DNA from: Nosema muscidifuracis | Lineage: Eukaryota > Microsporidia > Nosematidae | Direction of reading: 5' to 3' | Assembly: GCA_028335825.1 (NCBI GenBank) | Contig: JAIOKI010000009.1 | Coordinates: forward strand, 496,001-560,000 | DNA length: 64,000 bases | Shown here: piece by piece, positions 40,359-50,580 of the stretch | Numbering within the stretch: position 1 is the stretch's first letter | Layout: each line of letters begins with the position of its first letter | Made by a program: the position numbers and the translations under genes | Notes under the pieces: generated by a model | Told to the model about the DNA's origin: nothing | Databases searched by the model: none | Seen by the model: the letters and a program-made list of their open reading frames with translations, nothing else

Positions 40359-41318
40359 TTATTCAACAATTAAAAAAGAATAAATCGAAATAAATAATAA
40401 AGGAAGTGTCATTACGATAGCTGGTAATAATTTTTTTAGATACTTTTTATTATCTTTTAATCCTAATAATACTAACAAAGAAAATAATAATGTTGATATT
40501 AATGATATAGACATCATAGAATTACAAGTGAACTGCTGACAACTTAATTGATTAGTATTTATAAATTCAGAATCATTATATCTGTAGCTATTAAAATCAT
40601 ATTTAATATCTAATGCATAATCATCACTTATGTATCGTTTGACAATACTTTTAGACATATCATCTTCTGGACAAGTTACAGGAACACATTTAGATTCTTT
40701 ATTAACTTCTTTGATTTCAAATGTACTTGACTGAACTTTCGTTCCTAAAATATTTTCAATCTCTATGATTTCCGCTTTATATTTCTTATTTTTACAATTT
40801 TTTTGTGGGATTTTCTCTAAATAATATTCCATACAAAAAGATATATTCTCACACTCATCTCTAAAATCATATGACTCACATAATAAATCTTTAAAAACAT
40901 TTTCTGTATCACATAATTTAATCATACTCTTATTTAACTTCTTGACTGTTTTTAATATTTGTTTATTTGTTTCTACAGATATAAAATTTCCTTCAAGAAC
41001 TTTTTTATCAAGAAATGTACAATCAATATATTTATCGTCGTACCACAAATTTTCAAGATCATAAGTTAAACAATTATAGTCAATTTTTGCTTGATAAAAA
41101 ATTTCGCCTATACAATCACGATTACATTTACAGATTTTTCTGGCAAAATGAACAAGACATTTAGGTACTTTTTCTATTATTGGTTTTATCTTTTCTTCTT
41201 CTTCTATACTTAAAGCTTTAAGCCTTTTACAAGTTAGCGATGAATTTGCCAGAATTTCATCTCGCCAGTTTTTAAATTCAGTAATCATTATATTATCGTG
41301 ATAAGTAAATTCAGTCAT
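40359..41318 (-). CDS. Cysteine-rich tail-membrane family, member D
   Basis: A 319-residue member. Cysteines at 54 (VPKC), 63, 65, 69 (CKCNRDC), 83, 100, 136, 147, 156, 162 and 175 follow the family frame (12 shortened to 11 at one step). A KR site at 227-228 (SIVKR) is followed by a linker with two more cysteines, then two membrane helices (about 267-287 and 295-317). It is closest to member E: NxxxxCKR near residue 30, the same DNLW variant and near-identical C-terminal helices, so D and E come from a recent duplication. The ATGs of D and E fall at the same aligned position, supporting the starts. It lies upstream of the gene at 42823 in the minus-strand map, same orientation. Confidence 0.88.
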   Translation of the reverse strand: MTEFTYHDNIMITEFKNWRDEILANSSLTCKRLKALSIEEEEKIKPIIEKVPKCLVHFARKICKCNRDCIGEIFYQAKIDYNCLTYDLENLWYDDKYIDCTFLDKKVLEGNFISVETNKQILKTVKKLNKSMIKLCDTENVFKDLLCESYDFRDECENISFCMEYYLEKIPQKNCKNKKYKAEIIEIENILGTKVQSSTFEIKEVNKESKCVPVTCPEDDMSKSIVKRYISDDYALDIKYDFNSYRYNDSEFINTNQLSCQQFTCNSMMSISLISTLLFSLLVLLGLKDNKKYLKKLLPAIVMTLPLLFISIYSFLIVE

Positions 41319-42822
41319 ATCTAATGGTGCTAGAATGAATTTATTGTTTTATTTAAATTAATTTTGATTTTAGTACAATATAGTTAAAAAGTTTTTATGT
41401 ATACAAATATTATTTCAGTATTTTTTAATTAATTTTTTAATAAATCATTTATTGATAAATCATTATTTTTGAATTTGTTACTCAAAAAATCTTATTAATT
41501 GTATTAAGAAAAAATCAGTTTAATTTTAATATATAATTCATATTAATATAAATAATTTATATATTTTAATATGATCAAAAATTGATATAATAAAATATTA
41601 TAATTATATTTCAAAATATAAAAAAGAACATAATCTTTTCTTGAAAACTTTTTACTAAAACTATATAATTTTTTTTCTTTATATTAATAGCACTGGTAAT
41701 TTAATAAATCTTGTAAAAATAAATGAAGTTTTTATTAATTCAATATAATGAAAATTTCATTCTTTTACAAAATTTTAAAGTGAATATTAAATTTTATCAT
41801 AAATTATAACGATTTAATTTAATCAATAAATTCAACCCTTATATTTATGTCATAAACATTTGAAAAATTAATAGAATTAAATTACAAATTTGTTTATAAT
41901 GTGAACTAAGTTTATTTGTGAATACTTTTACAGTTTTGAAATTAATCTTTAGTTTAACAGAAATGTTATTGTAAGAATTTTTTATATACTTGATAATATT
42001 CTACTGATATATAATACTTCTAAGTATTATCAATAAATAAGATGATGAATTTGATGTCAACAAGATAATAATTTATTTTTAATGAGGGTGATAAATTATT
42101 CCTTGTAAAGATATATAATTAAGTAAACGTAATTATTTTTATCTGAAAATCATTGTAAATTATATGATAAAATAATTCAAAATAAGATTAAGTTTAAACT
42201 ATATAGAAATTAATAATTAACAAAATTAAAGTAGATGCATTGAATCAAAATAAATATTTAAGAAAATAACAGTAAATATTTATTATAGATAAAAATTTAT
42301 ATATTTTACAAAAAGAAACAATATTATTGGAATATATAAATTAAAAGATTTAGAACATATATTATAACTTATAGTTTTGATAAATATTATCATAATAAAT
42401 TAATCAATAACTGATAAAGTCAAACAATCATTAAATAGTCTTGTCATATTCAAATTGTTTGTTACATTATTATATTTAGAATTTATGCTTGTGACAAATT
42501 CGATATATTTATATGATCGTAATTAATCATATTACATTTATATTATCTATAGTAATTTGTGAAGTTATTGAGACATGTGATTGTTTCTCAAAGACGTACT
42601 AATTAATTGTACTTACTACGACAAATATATTTTGCAATGATCCTGATCCTAGATTATAAAAATAGAAATATTTCGATCAGATCCTGAATGAATTGAAATT
42701 ACAGTTTTGAAAAAAGTGATTATGATCCTAAAAATAATATTCTTTAAATATCACAATTTAACTTTTTGAAAAACTAAAATTTATTTAGAAAGTTTATAGA
42801 ACATAAAAATAAATAAAGTCAT
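41319..42822. other. AT-rich spacer
   Basis: 1.5 kb of A/T-rich DNA between two minus-strand genes. No gene, RNA or clear repeat seen. Confidence 0.5.
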
Positions 42823-44448
42823 TTATTGCATAATCATACTTAATTCATATTTTATAGGTAAATATTGTAAATTTTCTGTTTGTAATATTTGTTTGTATTC
42901 TTCCCATTTATGAAAAAATCTACTATTTTGGTCAATTGTTAAAGGACGGTTATTTAAATGAGCTAATATATCTAAGATAGCAGCTTGTTCATATTGTAGT
43001 ATGTATGTAACATTTTTCATATCTTTTAAAATATTCTTGAAAATATTAAAAGCTGAATTATCATCTTTAGGCAAATGTAGTTTATCTAATATTTCGTCAT
43101 ATAATTCTTTCCAGTGATATTGATCTGTTTCGTAGTCTTCTGATAAGTAAAATTCATTAAGCATCTTTGCAAATAAAATCATCAAATAGTTATATTTGCA
43201 ATATTGAGGATAAGGTCTAAGATCAAGTATTTTCTTTTTAATATTTTTTTCAAATAAATTATTATATACTATTTTTAATGCTGCTTTTCTTTTCTCATTA
43301 CCATCTGCAATTCTTAATAAATAACTTAGATTTATTAAATTATCGAACTCATCTTTTGTTATTTTATTAAGACCTCTAAGTATATGAAATAATATTATAG
43401 AATATGGTGAGCAATATGATTCCATAATTTTATTTACAATCAACATTTTCATATCATCAGTCATTGAATAATATAACAGACCTACTGATAATAGATCATC
43501 GTTTTTAAGATTCAATGAGAATTGAAAAAAATCTTTTATACCGTCGAATATTTCTTTAAAATTATCTTCGTATAAAAACGAGGATGCGAAATAGTTTTTT
43601 TCCCCAATATTCAAACTGTCTTTAGAAAATTTATAAGGAAACTTACCATCAAATATTTCAGAAATTATTTCATTCTCGGTTTCTTTTTTTGAAGTTTTCA
43701 GTATAAAGTTATCGTATATATCAGTGTTATTGTAATAAATATAGTAACATGCAAATTTAAAGCTTTTAAACAGGCGTTCCAATAAGTTTTCATCAGATAA
43801 TTTTGAAAATTCTTTTTCTCTTAGAATATCTATAAAATATTTTTTAAAATTAAATTCTTCGAAATTGATGTTGAAACAATATAAATAATTATTTTTCAAA
43901 AATAAAAAATTGACTATCATATCATCATTGTTTAAAACAATTTGTGATGAATTAAATCTTTCTTCAAAAATATCAGTTAATATGCTAGTATCTCTTAATA
44001 TTTTTATAGCTTGATTCTTATGGCATTCTTTAATATTCCTTATGAAATGATCAGTAATTTTTTTATTAGATTTGACAACAAAACATGTTGATAAATTGTA
44101 AATTATTTCGTATTCAATTAATCTATCTTTATGCTTCATATTGATTAGTTCCTTTAAAGAATATGTAGTATTGTCATCATTGATAATTATAATATCATTT
44201 TTTTCATCTAAACAAAAATTGAAATATTGAGAATTCACTATTGAACGTTCCCATTGATCTATAAAGTTTTCTCTCCAAATAAATATGGAATCATAAATGT
44301 TTAATTGAATTAGAAGGGGAAATCTTCCTATATTAATCTTTTCGTATTCTTTTTTGTTGTATTTATTAATTATTGTATCTTGTATATTTTCATAAAAGTT
44401 TCTGTACGTTAATGATGAAGTTATATAATAAATATAAAGAAGAATCAT
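42823..44448 (-). CDS. 540-residue secreted family, intact member
   Basis: A 541-residue protein beginning with a short hydrophobic stretch (MILLYIYYITSSL), probably a signal peptide, then about 520 polar, helical residues without a known domain. Segments shared with the gene at 58380 include FNFKKYF..., the LSDENLLERLFKSFKF region and IILFHILRGLNKITKDEFD. It is nearly identical in layout to the dead copy at 45018, which shares SYCSPYSII, ALKIVYNNLF, LRPYPQYCKYNY and YHWKELYDEIL. The protein has few cysteines and no membrane helix after the signal, so it is likely secreted or luminal. It is head-to-head with its dead copy, 570 bases apart. CC rather than CCC precedes the ATG. No function can be named. 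Confidence 0.85.
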   Translation of the reverse strand: MILLYIYYITSSLTYRNFYENIQDTIINKYNKKEYEKINIGRFPLLIQLNIYDSIFIWRENFIDQWERSIVNSQYFNFCLDEKNDIIIINDDNTTYSLKELINMKHKDRLIEYEIIYNLSTCFVVKSNKKITDHFIRNIKECHKNQAIKILRDTSILTDIFEERFNSSQIVLNNDDMIVNFLFLKNNYLYCFNINFEEFNFKKYFIDILREKEFSKLSDENLLERLFKSFKFACYYIYYNNTDIYDNFILKTSKKETENEIISEIFDGKFPYKFSKDSLNIGEKNYFASSFLYEDNFKEIFDGIKDFFQFSLNLKNDDLLSVGLLYYSMTDDMKMLIVNKIMESYCSPYSIILFHILRGLNKITKDEFDNLINLSYLLRIADGNEKRKAALKIVYNNLFEKNIKKKILDLRPYPQYCKYNYLMILFAKMLNEFYLSEDYETDQYHWKELYDEILDKLHLPKDDNSAFNIFKNILKDMKNVTYILQYEQAAILDILAHLNNRPLTIDQNSRFFHKWEEYKQILQTENLQYLPIKYELSMIMQ

Positions 44449-45017
44449 GGTATATTATTTTTTTGGAATTATATAAAAAATAATAAATTAAATTGAAAAT
44501 GCTAAATTAAACATAGTCATAAATTAAAAATTTTAATCAAATATTTTTTTACTTTTTTTTGATGTTGACTTTTGTTCATTTTTTTTCTACAATGTATATT
44601 TGTTTATAATTTTTTAAGAAATTTAATTTATCAGAAAAAAGGACAATCTATGAAATTTAATTATTATGTATATTTTAATTCTTTTATTATGTGTTAAATA
44701 GTATAGTATTTATTTATTATTGAAATCTTAATTGTTTTAACTTGTTTATTATTAGATTGGCTAAGGATGAAATATTTAAAAGTAATTATTATATGATGAC
44801 ATTATTATCTATCATTAATATTATAATTTTATGATATATTTAGTAATGTGTTAATATTCTTTTGTTATTTTGTAAGTACTCTCATATATGTCTTTTGACA
44901 ATCATAAAGCTATTTTAAAAAAATTTTATATTTATTTTTTCTAAATTAAATTTTTTAATTTATTATTATATTAAAACTTTGATTCATTTTTTATTTATCA
45001 AATATTTTGAAAAGGAG
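44449..45017. other. Centre of an inverted gene pair
   Basis: 570 AT-rich bases between the head-to-head gene at 42823 and its dead copy at 45018. No palindrome or promoter is obvious apart from CCC at 45022. Confidence 0.45.
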
Positions 45018-46383
45018 ATGTCCCTTATTTTTTTTGTAATATTCAATCATCAATGTAGTACAGAGAATTCTATAAAGATATAGAAGATACGATATTTTTA
45101 AGCACAAAAAAAATAGTTTACAATTATCGATATTAGAGAAAAATTATTTTTATTCATATAAATATTATTCTTTCGAAAGTCAAATGATCTGATAGACTAT
45201 TAAGTGAAACAACGAATCATCTTAATTTAAATAAAAATAATAAATCAAACTATATTCTTCTAGTGGAACAAATATGAGACGTATTTTGAAGAATTCTAAA
45301 TTAGAGACATTGAATATGAGATATTTTATGATTAATCAGGACCTTCTCAAAAAAGTTATTGATATTATACGATAATGAAAAGTGCAAATTTATTCATTCA
45401 ATGTTTATGTAAAATCTTCGAAAATTGCTTTTGAAGTGATGACATAATCATAAATTTTGAAAATTTGTTTTAAAGAATATTTTAATAATTTTTGTTATTG
45501 TCTGATGAAATTTTTTTAAGATGAGTTTTTAAAGATTTTAAATTTGGATTATACAGTTTATTTTACAATAATACAGAAATTCATAATGATTTTATCAAAA
45601 ATACTTCAAAAGAAGAAAGCGAATTCGAAATAACTCTGTGCATTTATGATAAAAATGTCTTATGTTTTTTATGAAAGTCATATTAGCATTAACGGAAAAA
45701 AACATTACTAAAGAGATTTATGATGAGATGAAAGTGCTTTTTAGATTTTCATTAAATCTTAAAAACGATGATCTAATGTCAGATGTATTGTTTTACTAAT
45801 CTTTGACTAATTATATAGAGTCATACTATTCGCCGTATTCTATAATTTTCTTTCATATACTCAGAAGTCGTAGTTTATTAACAGTAAATGAGTTTGAAAA
45901 TATAATGAAGCTAAATTTTTCGTTAAGAAGTTTAAATGATAATCAGAAAGAAAAGTTTGCTTTGAAAATCACTTACAATAATTTATTTGACGAAATTATA
46001 AAAAAATGATTGCATGTAATAAGACCAACCCCTAAATATTGTCATTATAACTACTAATGATTTTATTTGCAAGAGTTCTTAACGAAATATATTTATCAGA
46101 TGATTATCCAATTGAGAGGTATCACTGGAAAGAATTATATGATGAAATATTATTAAACTATATTTATTTAAAGATAATAAATTTCTTTTAATATATTTAA
46201 ACATGTTTTATTAAATCTAAAAAAATGTCACATACATACTTCAATATGAACAGACAGCTATCTTAAAAAATATTAGCTCATATTTCAAAAAATCCACCAA
46301 TGATTTACCATAAACATAATTTTAATTTACATGAATACAAAGAAATGTATCAGGAAGAAAAATTACGTTATATAATGAATTAA
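45018..46383 (+). pseudogene. Dead copy of the 540-residue secreted family
   Basis: Similar to the gene at 42823 from its first codons (TCCC at 45021, then a stretch matching YRNFYENIQDTI near 45062) to its end (YKEMYQEEKL, stop at 46381). The best kept part is an open frame at 45803-46009 with ESYYSPYSIIFFHILRS and ALKITYNNLF. Next come RPTPKYCHYNY and ARVLNEIYLSDDY then RYHWKELYDEIL in shifted frames. Many stops and frame changes are spread along it; no product is expected. It lies in inverted orientation to its live copy. Confidence 0.88.
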
Positions 46384-47298
46384 ATTGATTTTATTAATGC
46401 ACAATATTAAAAGTTAACTAATTTTTTATTTTTGTGTATTTTAATTGACTAAGATTATAAACAAAGTATTCGTTTAAAAAACCTTATTATATGTATAAAA
46501 ACATTTATCTATGATCAACTCTACTTAAGTTATATAAGTTTAATTGAATATATAATATCTTATTTTCTTATAATAGTATGGTCATTTACCTTAAAAATTA
46601 TTTTAAGATTCTTGTACCACATTTATTTTCTTCCTCGAGTATCTTATATGCAACAGATCTTAAGTAGTCTAATGTAAATCTTTTCAAAGTCATCTTTTAA
46701 ACCTTTATCTACACATATATTACTATTTATTCATCTATTATAATGTTATTTTAGTATGAATTATAGTATCTTGTTACTACGTCATACAAGGTCATTGCGT
46801 AGAGAATAATTCTTTTTTCTAAATTTATGTATTGACCCATAATGTTAGTCAAAAAGTTATACCCACTGTAGTGATTAAGACTAAGTTATCACTCAAACAA
46901 TATATATTTTAACGAAATCATCATGAAATTAATAAAAGTATATGGCTTTAATTATTTATTATATCTAGTATCACTTGATTTAAAACCTATCAAAAAATCA
47001 ATAATTTATGAAACTAAATCAACATTTTATGAAGGAAATGACTTAATTTAAAAAAATTAAATTTAACGTATACCGATTTCTTTGTCCCATATAAAATATA
47101 ATTTTTGAACATGATTCTTACAGATAATAGTGAGAAAATATTATACATAATAAGACTCAAGCTGGTTATATTTTACCTCAATTAATACAAAAACAATAAC
47201 AAATAAATAATCTTTCCATAGATAACTCTTTAAGTTATAATTAACTAATTCTTCTTCCTAAATTTTAATAAGTCTTTTATAAATTAATAAAATATTAT
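46384..47298. other. AT-rich spacer
   Basis: 915 bases without a recognisable gene, RNA or repeat. Confidence 0.5.
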
Positions 47299-48222
47299 TT
47301 ATTCTAGATCTAAAGTAATATAAATCGAAATAAATAATATAGAAAGAGTCATTAAGATACCTGGTACTATTATTTTTATGTTCTTGTTATTATCATATCC
47401 TAAAATCACTAAAATAAAAAATACTAATGTTGAGACTATCGATAATGAAATCATATAATAAAACGTATTTTGTTGACAAATTGATATATTACTATCTATA
47501 GATTTAGAATCAGAAAATACATAATCTGGTAAATCAATTTCTCCTAACTCTCTCTTAACAATAGTTTTAGAATTATTATTTTTATAAAGTTCTAAAATTA
47601 CATCTAAATCCTCGAAATATACTATTGGAACACAATTGTTTTCTTTTTGAACTTCATTGATTTCAGTTCTAACTTTCATTCCTAAAATCTTTTCGATTTG
47701 TTCAATTTCCCAAGTATAATCCTCATTACTACAATTATTTTGTGATACCTTCTTTAGAAAAAAATCGATACAATCTTTTATATTTCTACATCCATCTCGT
47801 AAATCATAAGCATCACATAATGATATTAAACCATTATTGAGATTGTTGATTGCTTTAAATAATTTGTAATATGTATTATAAGTTACTAACCTTCCATCTT
47901 GAACTTTTTTATCAAGAAAATCACAATCTAAATACTCGATATCAGACCACAAGTTATCAGTATCATAAGCTTTACATTCATAATCAATTCCATTGTTGCT
48001 AAAAGATTCACCTACACAATCCCGATTACAATTACACATTTTACGAGTAAGATGTACAAGACATTTTGGTATTTTTTGTATAATAGTTGTTGGTGATACT
48101 TCTTCACTGATATTTAAAGTATTAAATCGTTTGCAAGATGTAGATGATTTTTCCAGATGTTCATCCCGCCAAATCTTGAATTTTTCAAATAATTTAATTT
48201 CATTTTCTGTAAATCCCTGCAT
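47299..48222 (-). CDS. Cysteine-rich tail-membrane family, member E
   Basis: 307 residues from the ATG at 48222; the frame continues upstream to a GTG at 48240, but the ATG aligns with that of member D. Cysteines 54 (IPKC), 63, 65, 69 (CNCNRDC), 83, 100, 136, 145, 151 and 164 follow the family frame. One cysteine is missing because about 11 codons between 136 and 145 are absent compared with D. KR at 223-224 (TIVKR) precedes two C-terminal membrane helices closely like those of D (LSIVSTLVFFILVILG; GILMTLSILFISIYI). With the upstream codons the N-terminus would read as a hydrophobic stretch (IIVLVLLS), a possible signal peptide if translation begins further up. It lies downstream of the TOM1-like gene on the same strand. 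Confidence 0.87.
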   Translation of the reverse strand: MQGFTENEIKLFEKFKIWRDEHLEKSSTSCKRFNTLNISEEVSPTTIIQKIPKCLVHLTRKMCNCNRDCVGESFSNNGIDYECKAYDTDNLWSDIEYLDCDFLDKKVQDGRLVTYNTYYKLFKAINNLNNGLISLCDAYDLRDGCRNIKDCIDFFLKKVSQNNCSNEDYTWEIEQIEKILGMKVRTEINEVQKENNCVPIVYFEDLDVILELYKNNNSKTIVKRELGEIDLPDYVFSDSKSIDSNISICQQNTFYYMISLSIVSTLVFFILVILGYDNNKNIKIIVPGILMTLSILFISIYITLDLE

Positions 48223-48838
48223 AGATAATAAGACTAGCACGATTATATATTTGTTAAGTTAATTTTAATTTAAGTTCCATCAAGATTATAAATGTTTTAT
48301 TTTTATCTGTTTATATTTAAAGTCTTGTAGTTTATCATAACAGTAAATTGATATTAATTAATTTGTTTTCTAATTTGTGATGAAAATTCAGGCAATAATC
48401 AAAATTTGAAATGAAATATTGGTTATAGTAATATAATTTGTTTGTTATGAGTTAAACGAACATATTTATTTTTTAATAATATAGCTAATTGTATAATGAA
48501 TCCACTTATTCTAAATATGTCAAATATCTCAAAATATGTGACAATTGATGTATTGTGTTGACAATTTATTTAGTAAACTATTTATTTTAAGCTGAGAAAA
48601 ATAAAGAGATTCACACTATATACTTGAAATAATATGTTATATTATTAGATCACATTTCTATAAGTAATTTATTCAATAATTTCTTTGTAAAAGGATAATA
48701 TAAAAAACCAGTTGAAAGAAATTAATTATTATATTTAATATTTACTGTACAGAGAATGTGTTTTGACACAAAGAAAATCTAATAATGTCTAAATAATAAA
48801 TCCTTATGACTCAAAAAAATATGTAAAATAAATTTAGT
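48223..48838. other. AT-rich spacer
   Basis: 616 bases between two minus-strand genes. No feature seen apart from the non-ATG upstream extension of member E. Confidence 0.5.
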
Positions 48839-50533
48839 TTAAATTATTTCAAATCCTTCACTACACTCATTTATAGCATAGACAATATTTCTTCTTAAAT
48901 CATCATATGTAGAATATTCAGGTAAATCTAATTGATTAAAACACGTATGAGCAGAAGGAAGTCTTACAGAATCTGATTTTACTTTATGTATAGAAAACTT
49001 CTGTGTTCCACTATTTCCTTGTAAATTAATAAATCCATCAAAGGGAACTCTTGTAGACCCTGTACAGAATTGTAATAATTTAGCCTTTTCATCAGGAGTA
49101 AATCCATGTACTGCTCTCCAAAACCATACAATATTTCTAGAATTCTTAGTATATCCATTATAAGTTGTATTATTCTGCCAGTCTTCTACATTAATCTCTG
49201 GAATACCGCATATTAATAATTCTAGCTCTTTCTCAGTAAAAATAGAAATTAAGTCTTCATTTATTAATTCAAATAATCCTTCTTTTATAGCATTTAACTG
49301 TAGTTCAACATTTTTAGTTAATTTTCTTTGTACTACTAAATCTATATATTCATTCTTATTCTGATCATTTACTAAAATATTCTTACCATTAGGAATAAGA
49401 TCTTCTTCAAGACATGTACCAAATTCATTATTCTCATAAGAAAATGTTAAATTTAAAATATTATCTATAGAATTATCTCTTATCCATATTAAAGAATTAT
49501 AATATTGGTAATCTATTTCTTCTAAATCTGAAAGATCACACTTCTTATTGAGGAGGTATTTATATACTGACTTATCAAAATGAATTCCTAAATTATATCC
49601 TTCAATTATTACCTTAGCTAAAAGTCTTCCTACAAATTTAAAATATAATAAATGATCAGCATTGATATTACTATTGATAAATGGATGTACTGTAGTATGT
49701 TTATCTGATGAGTATACAAAAAGACCTAAATCAGGATTTAAAGCTTCTTTTATAATTAATTCTAACCATTCTTTTGTTAATCCACCGAAATCTAATCCTT
49801 TCTCCCCTGAAAATTTTATTTGAATTCTTTTAGTTTTCAATTCTTTATAAGATTTATTCATAATCTGGAAGAAAGAATCTTCAAGGACTGATTTTCTACG
49901 AACTGTAATAGAAAATGATCCATCTATATAATAATCCATATCATCTATTTTATTTCTTAGATATTTCAGTTTATTAGTAAAACTTAGTATATTAAATTTG
50001 TATAAAAATGGTACTATATTATCATTACCTCTTAATAGATTATTCATATTATCTGTATTATTTTGAATATTCTTTTCTAATTCTTGACGTTTTCTCTTAT
50101 ATTTTTCTATGATATTATTCTTATTCTGTGTAGATAAGAAAATTAAGAAATTTACAAACCCTTCATAGAGACTAAAAAGTGGAATTATTTTTAAGAAAGT
50201 AGAATCCATAGTTAATTCAGAAGTAATCTTATCGAAGGAATCATAAATTTCATAGTTGATGAAATCAACTTCTTGAGATTTATTAAACAAGTTTTGTTCA
50301 TATAAACATACAAAATCAAGGTGATGAATATTTTTCTTCTCAATATTAAATTTAGTTCTTAGTTCTTCAATATGAAGCTTATATTTCTTATTGTAGTGAT
50401 CGAATATAAAATTACTTAATTCATCAATTACTAATAAATATCTGTTAAATGTATCATAATCATCTATATTACTCATAGCTTGTAGCAGTAATACAGATAT
50501 GAATTCAATAAGAATATTTTTTAGATTTTTCAT
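48839..50533 (-). CDS. TOM1: HECT-domain C-terminal part of a TOM1/HUWE1-type ubiquitin ligase
   Basis: 564 residues from the first ATG (50533); the frame is open upstream to about 50620, overlapping the end of the next gene part. The C-terminal 350 residues are a HECT domain (GLDFGGLTKEWLEL, YFKFVGRLLAKVI, TEKELELLICGIPEINVEDW, FTGSTRVPF-type motif) with catalytic Cys531 in LPSAHTCFNQLDLPEY, closest to TOM1/HUWE1. It ends AINECSEGFEII, as HUWE1 ends IQECSEGFGLA. The preceding 200 residues resemble the helical region before HECT in that family. Known TOM1 roles are ubiquitination of excess ribosomal proteins and other nuclear targets. The N-terminal part lies in the frame directly upstream (50581-55980), so the two are most likely one gene broken by a single -1 frame change. 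Confidence 0.9.
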   Translation of the reverse strand: MKNLKNILIEFISVLLLQAMSNIDDYDTFNRYLLVIDELSNFIFDHYNKKYKLHIEELRTKFNIEKKNIHHLDFVCLYEQNLFNKSQEVDFINYEIYDSFDKITSELTMDSTFLKIIPLFSLYEGFVNFLIFLSTQNKNNIIEKYKRKRQELEKNIQNNTDNMNNLLRGNDNIVPFLYKFNILSFTNKLKYLRNKIDDMDYYIDGSFSITVRRKSVLEDSFFQIMNKSYKELKTKRIQIKFSGEKGLDFGGLTKEWLELIIKEALNPDLGLFVYSSDKHTTVHPFINSNINADHLLYFKFVGRLLAKVIIEGYNLGIHFDKSVYKYLLNKKCDLSDLEEIDYQYYNSLIWIRDNSIDNILNLTFSYENNEFGTCLEEDLIPNGKNILVNDQNKNEYIDLVVQRKLTKNVELQLNAIKEGLFELINEDLISIFTEKELELLICGIPEINVEDWQNNTTYNGYTKNSRNIVWFWRAVHGFTPDEKAKLLQFCTGSTRVPFDGFINLQGNSGTQKFSIHKVKSDSVRLPSAHTCFNQLDLPEYSTYDDLRRNIVYAINECSEGFEII

Positions 50534-50580
50534 GCAGAACTTTGTTAGATAATTTCGTGTTTTTCTACTAATTACCAATC

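Noticed and set aside
48223-48262. A hydrophobic signal-peptide-like extension upstream of member E
   Set aside because: No ATG opens it, and the ATG at 48222 aligns with the ATG of member D; the similarity of the upstream DNA is explained by recent duplication. Kept only as a possibility in the gene entry.
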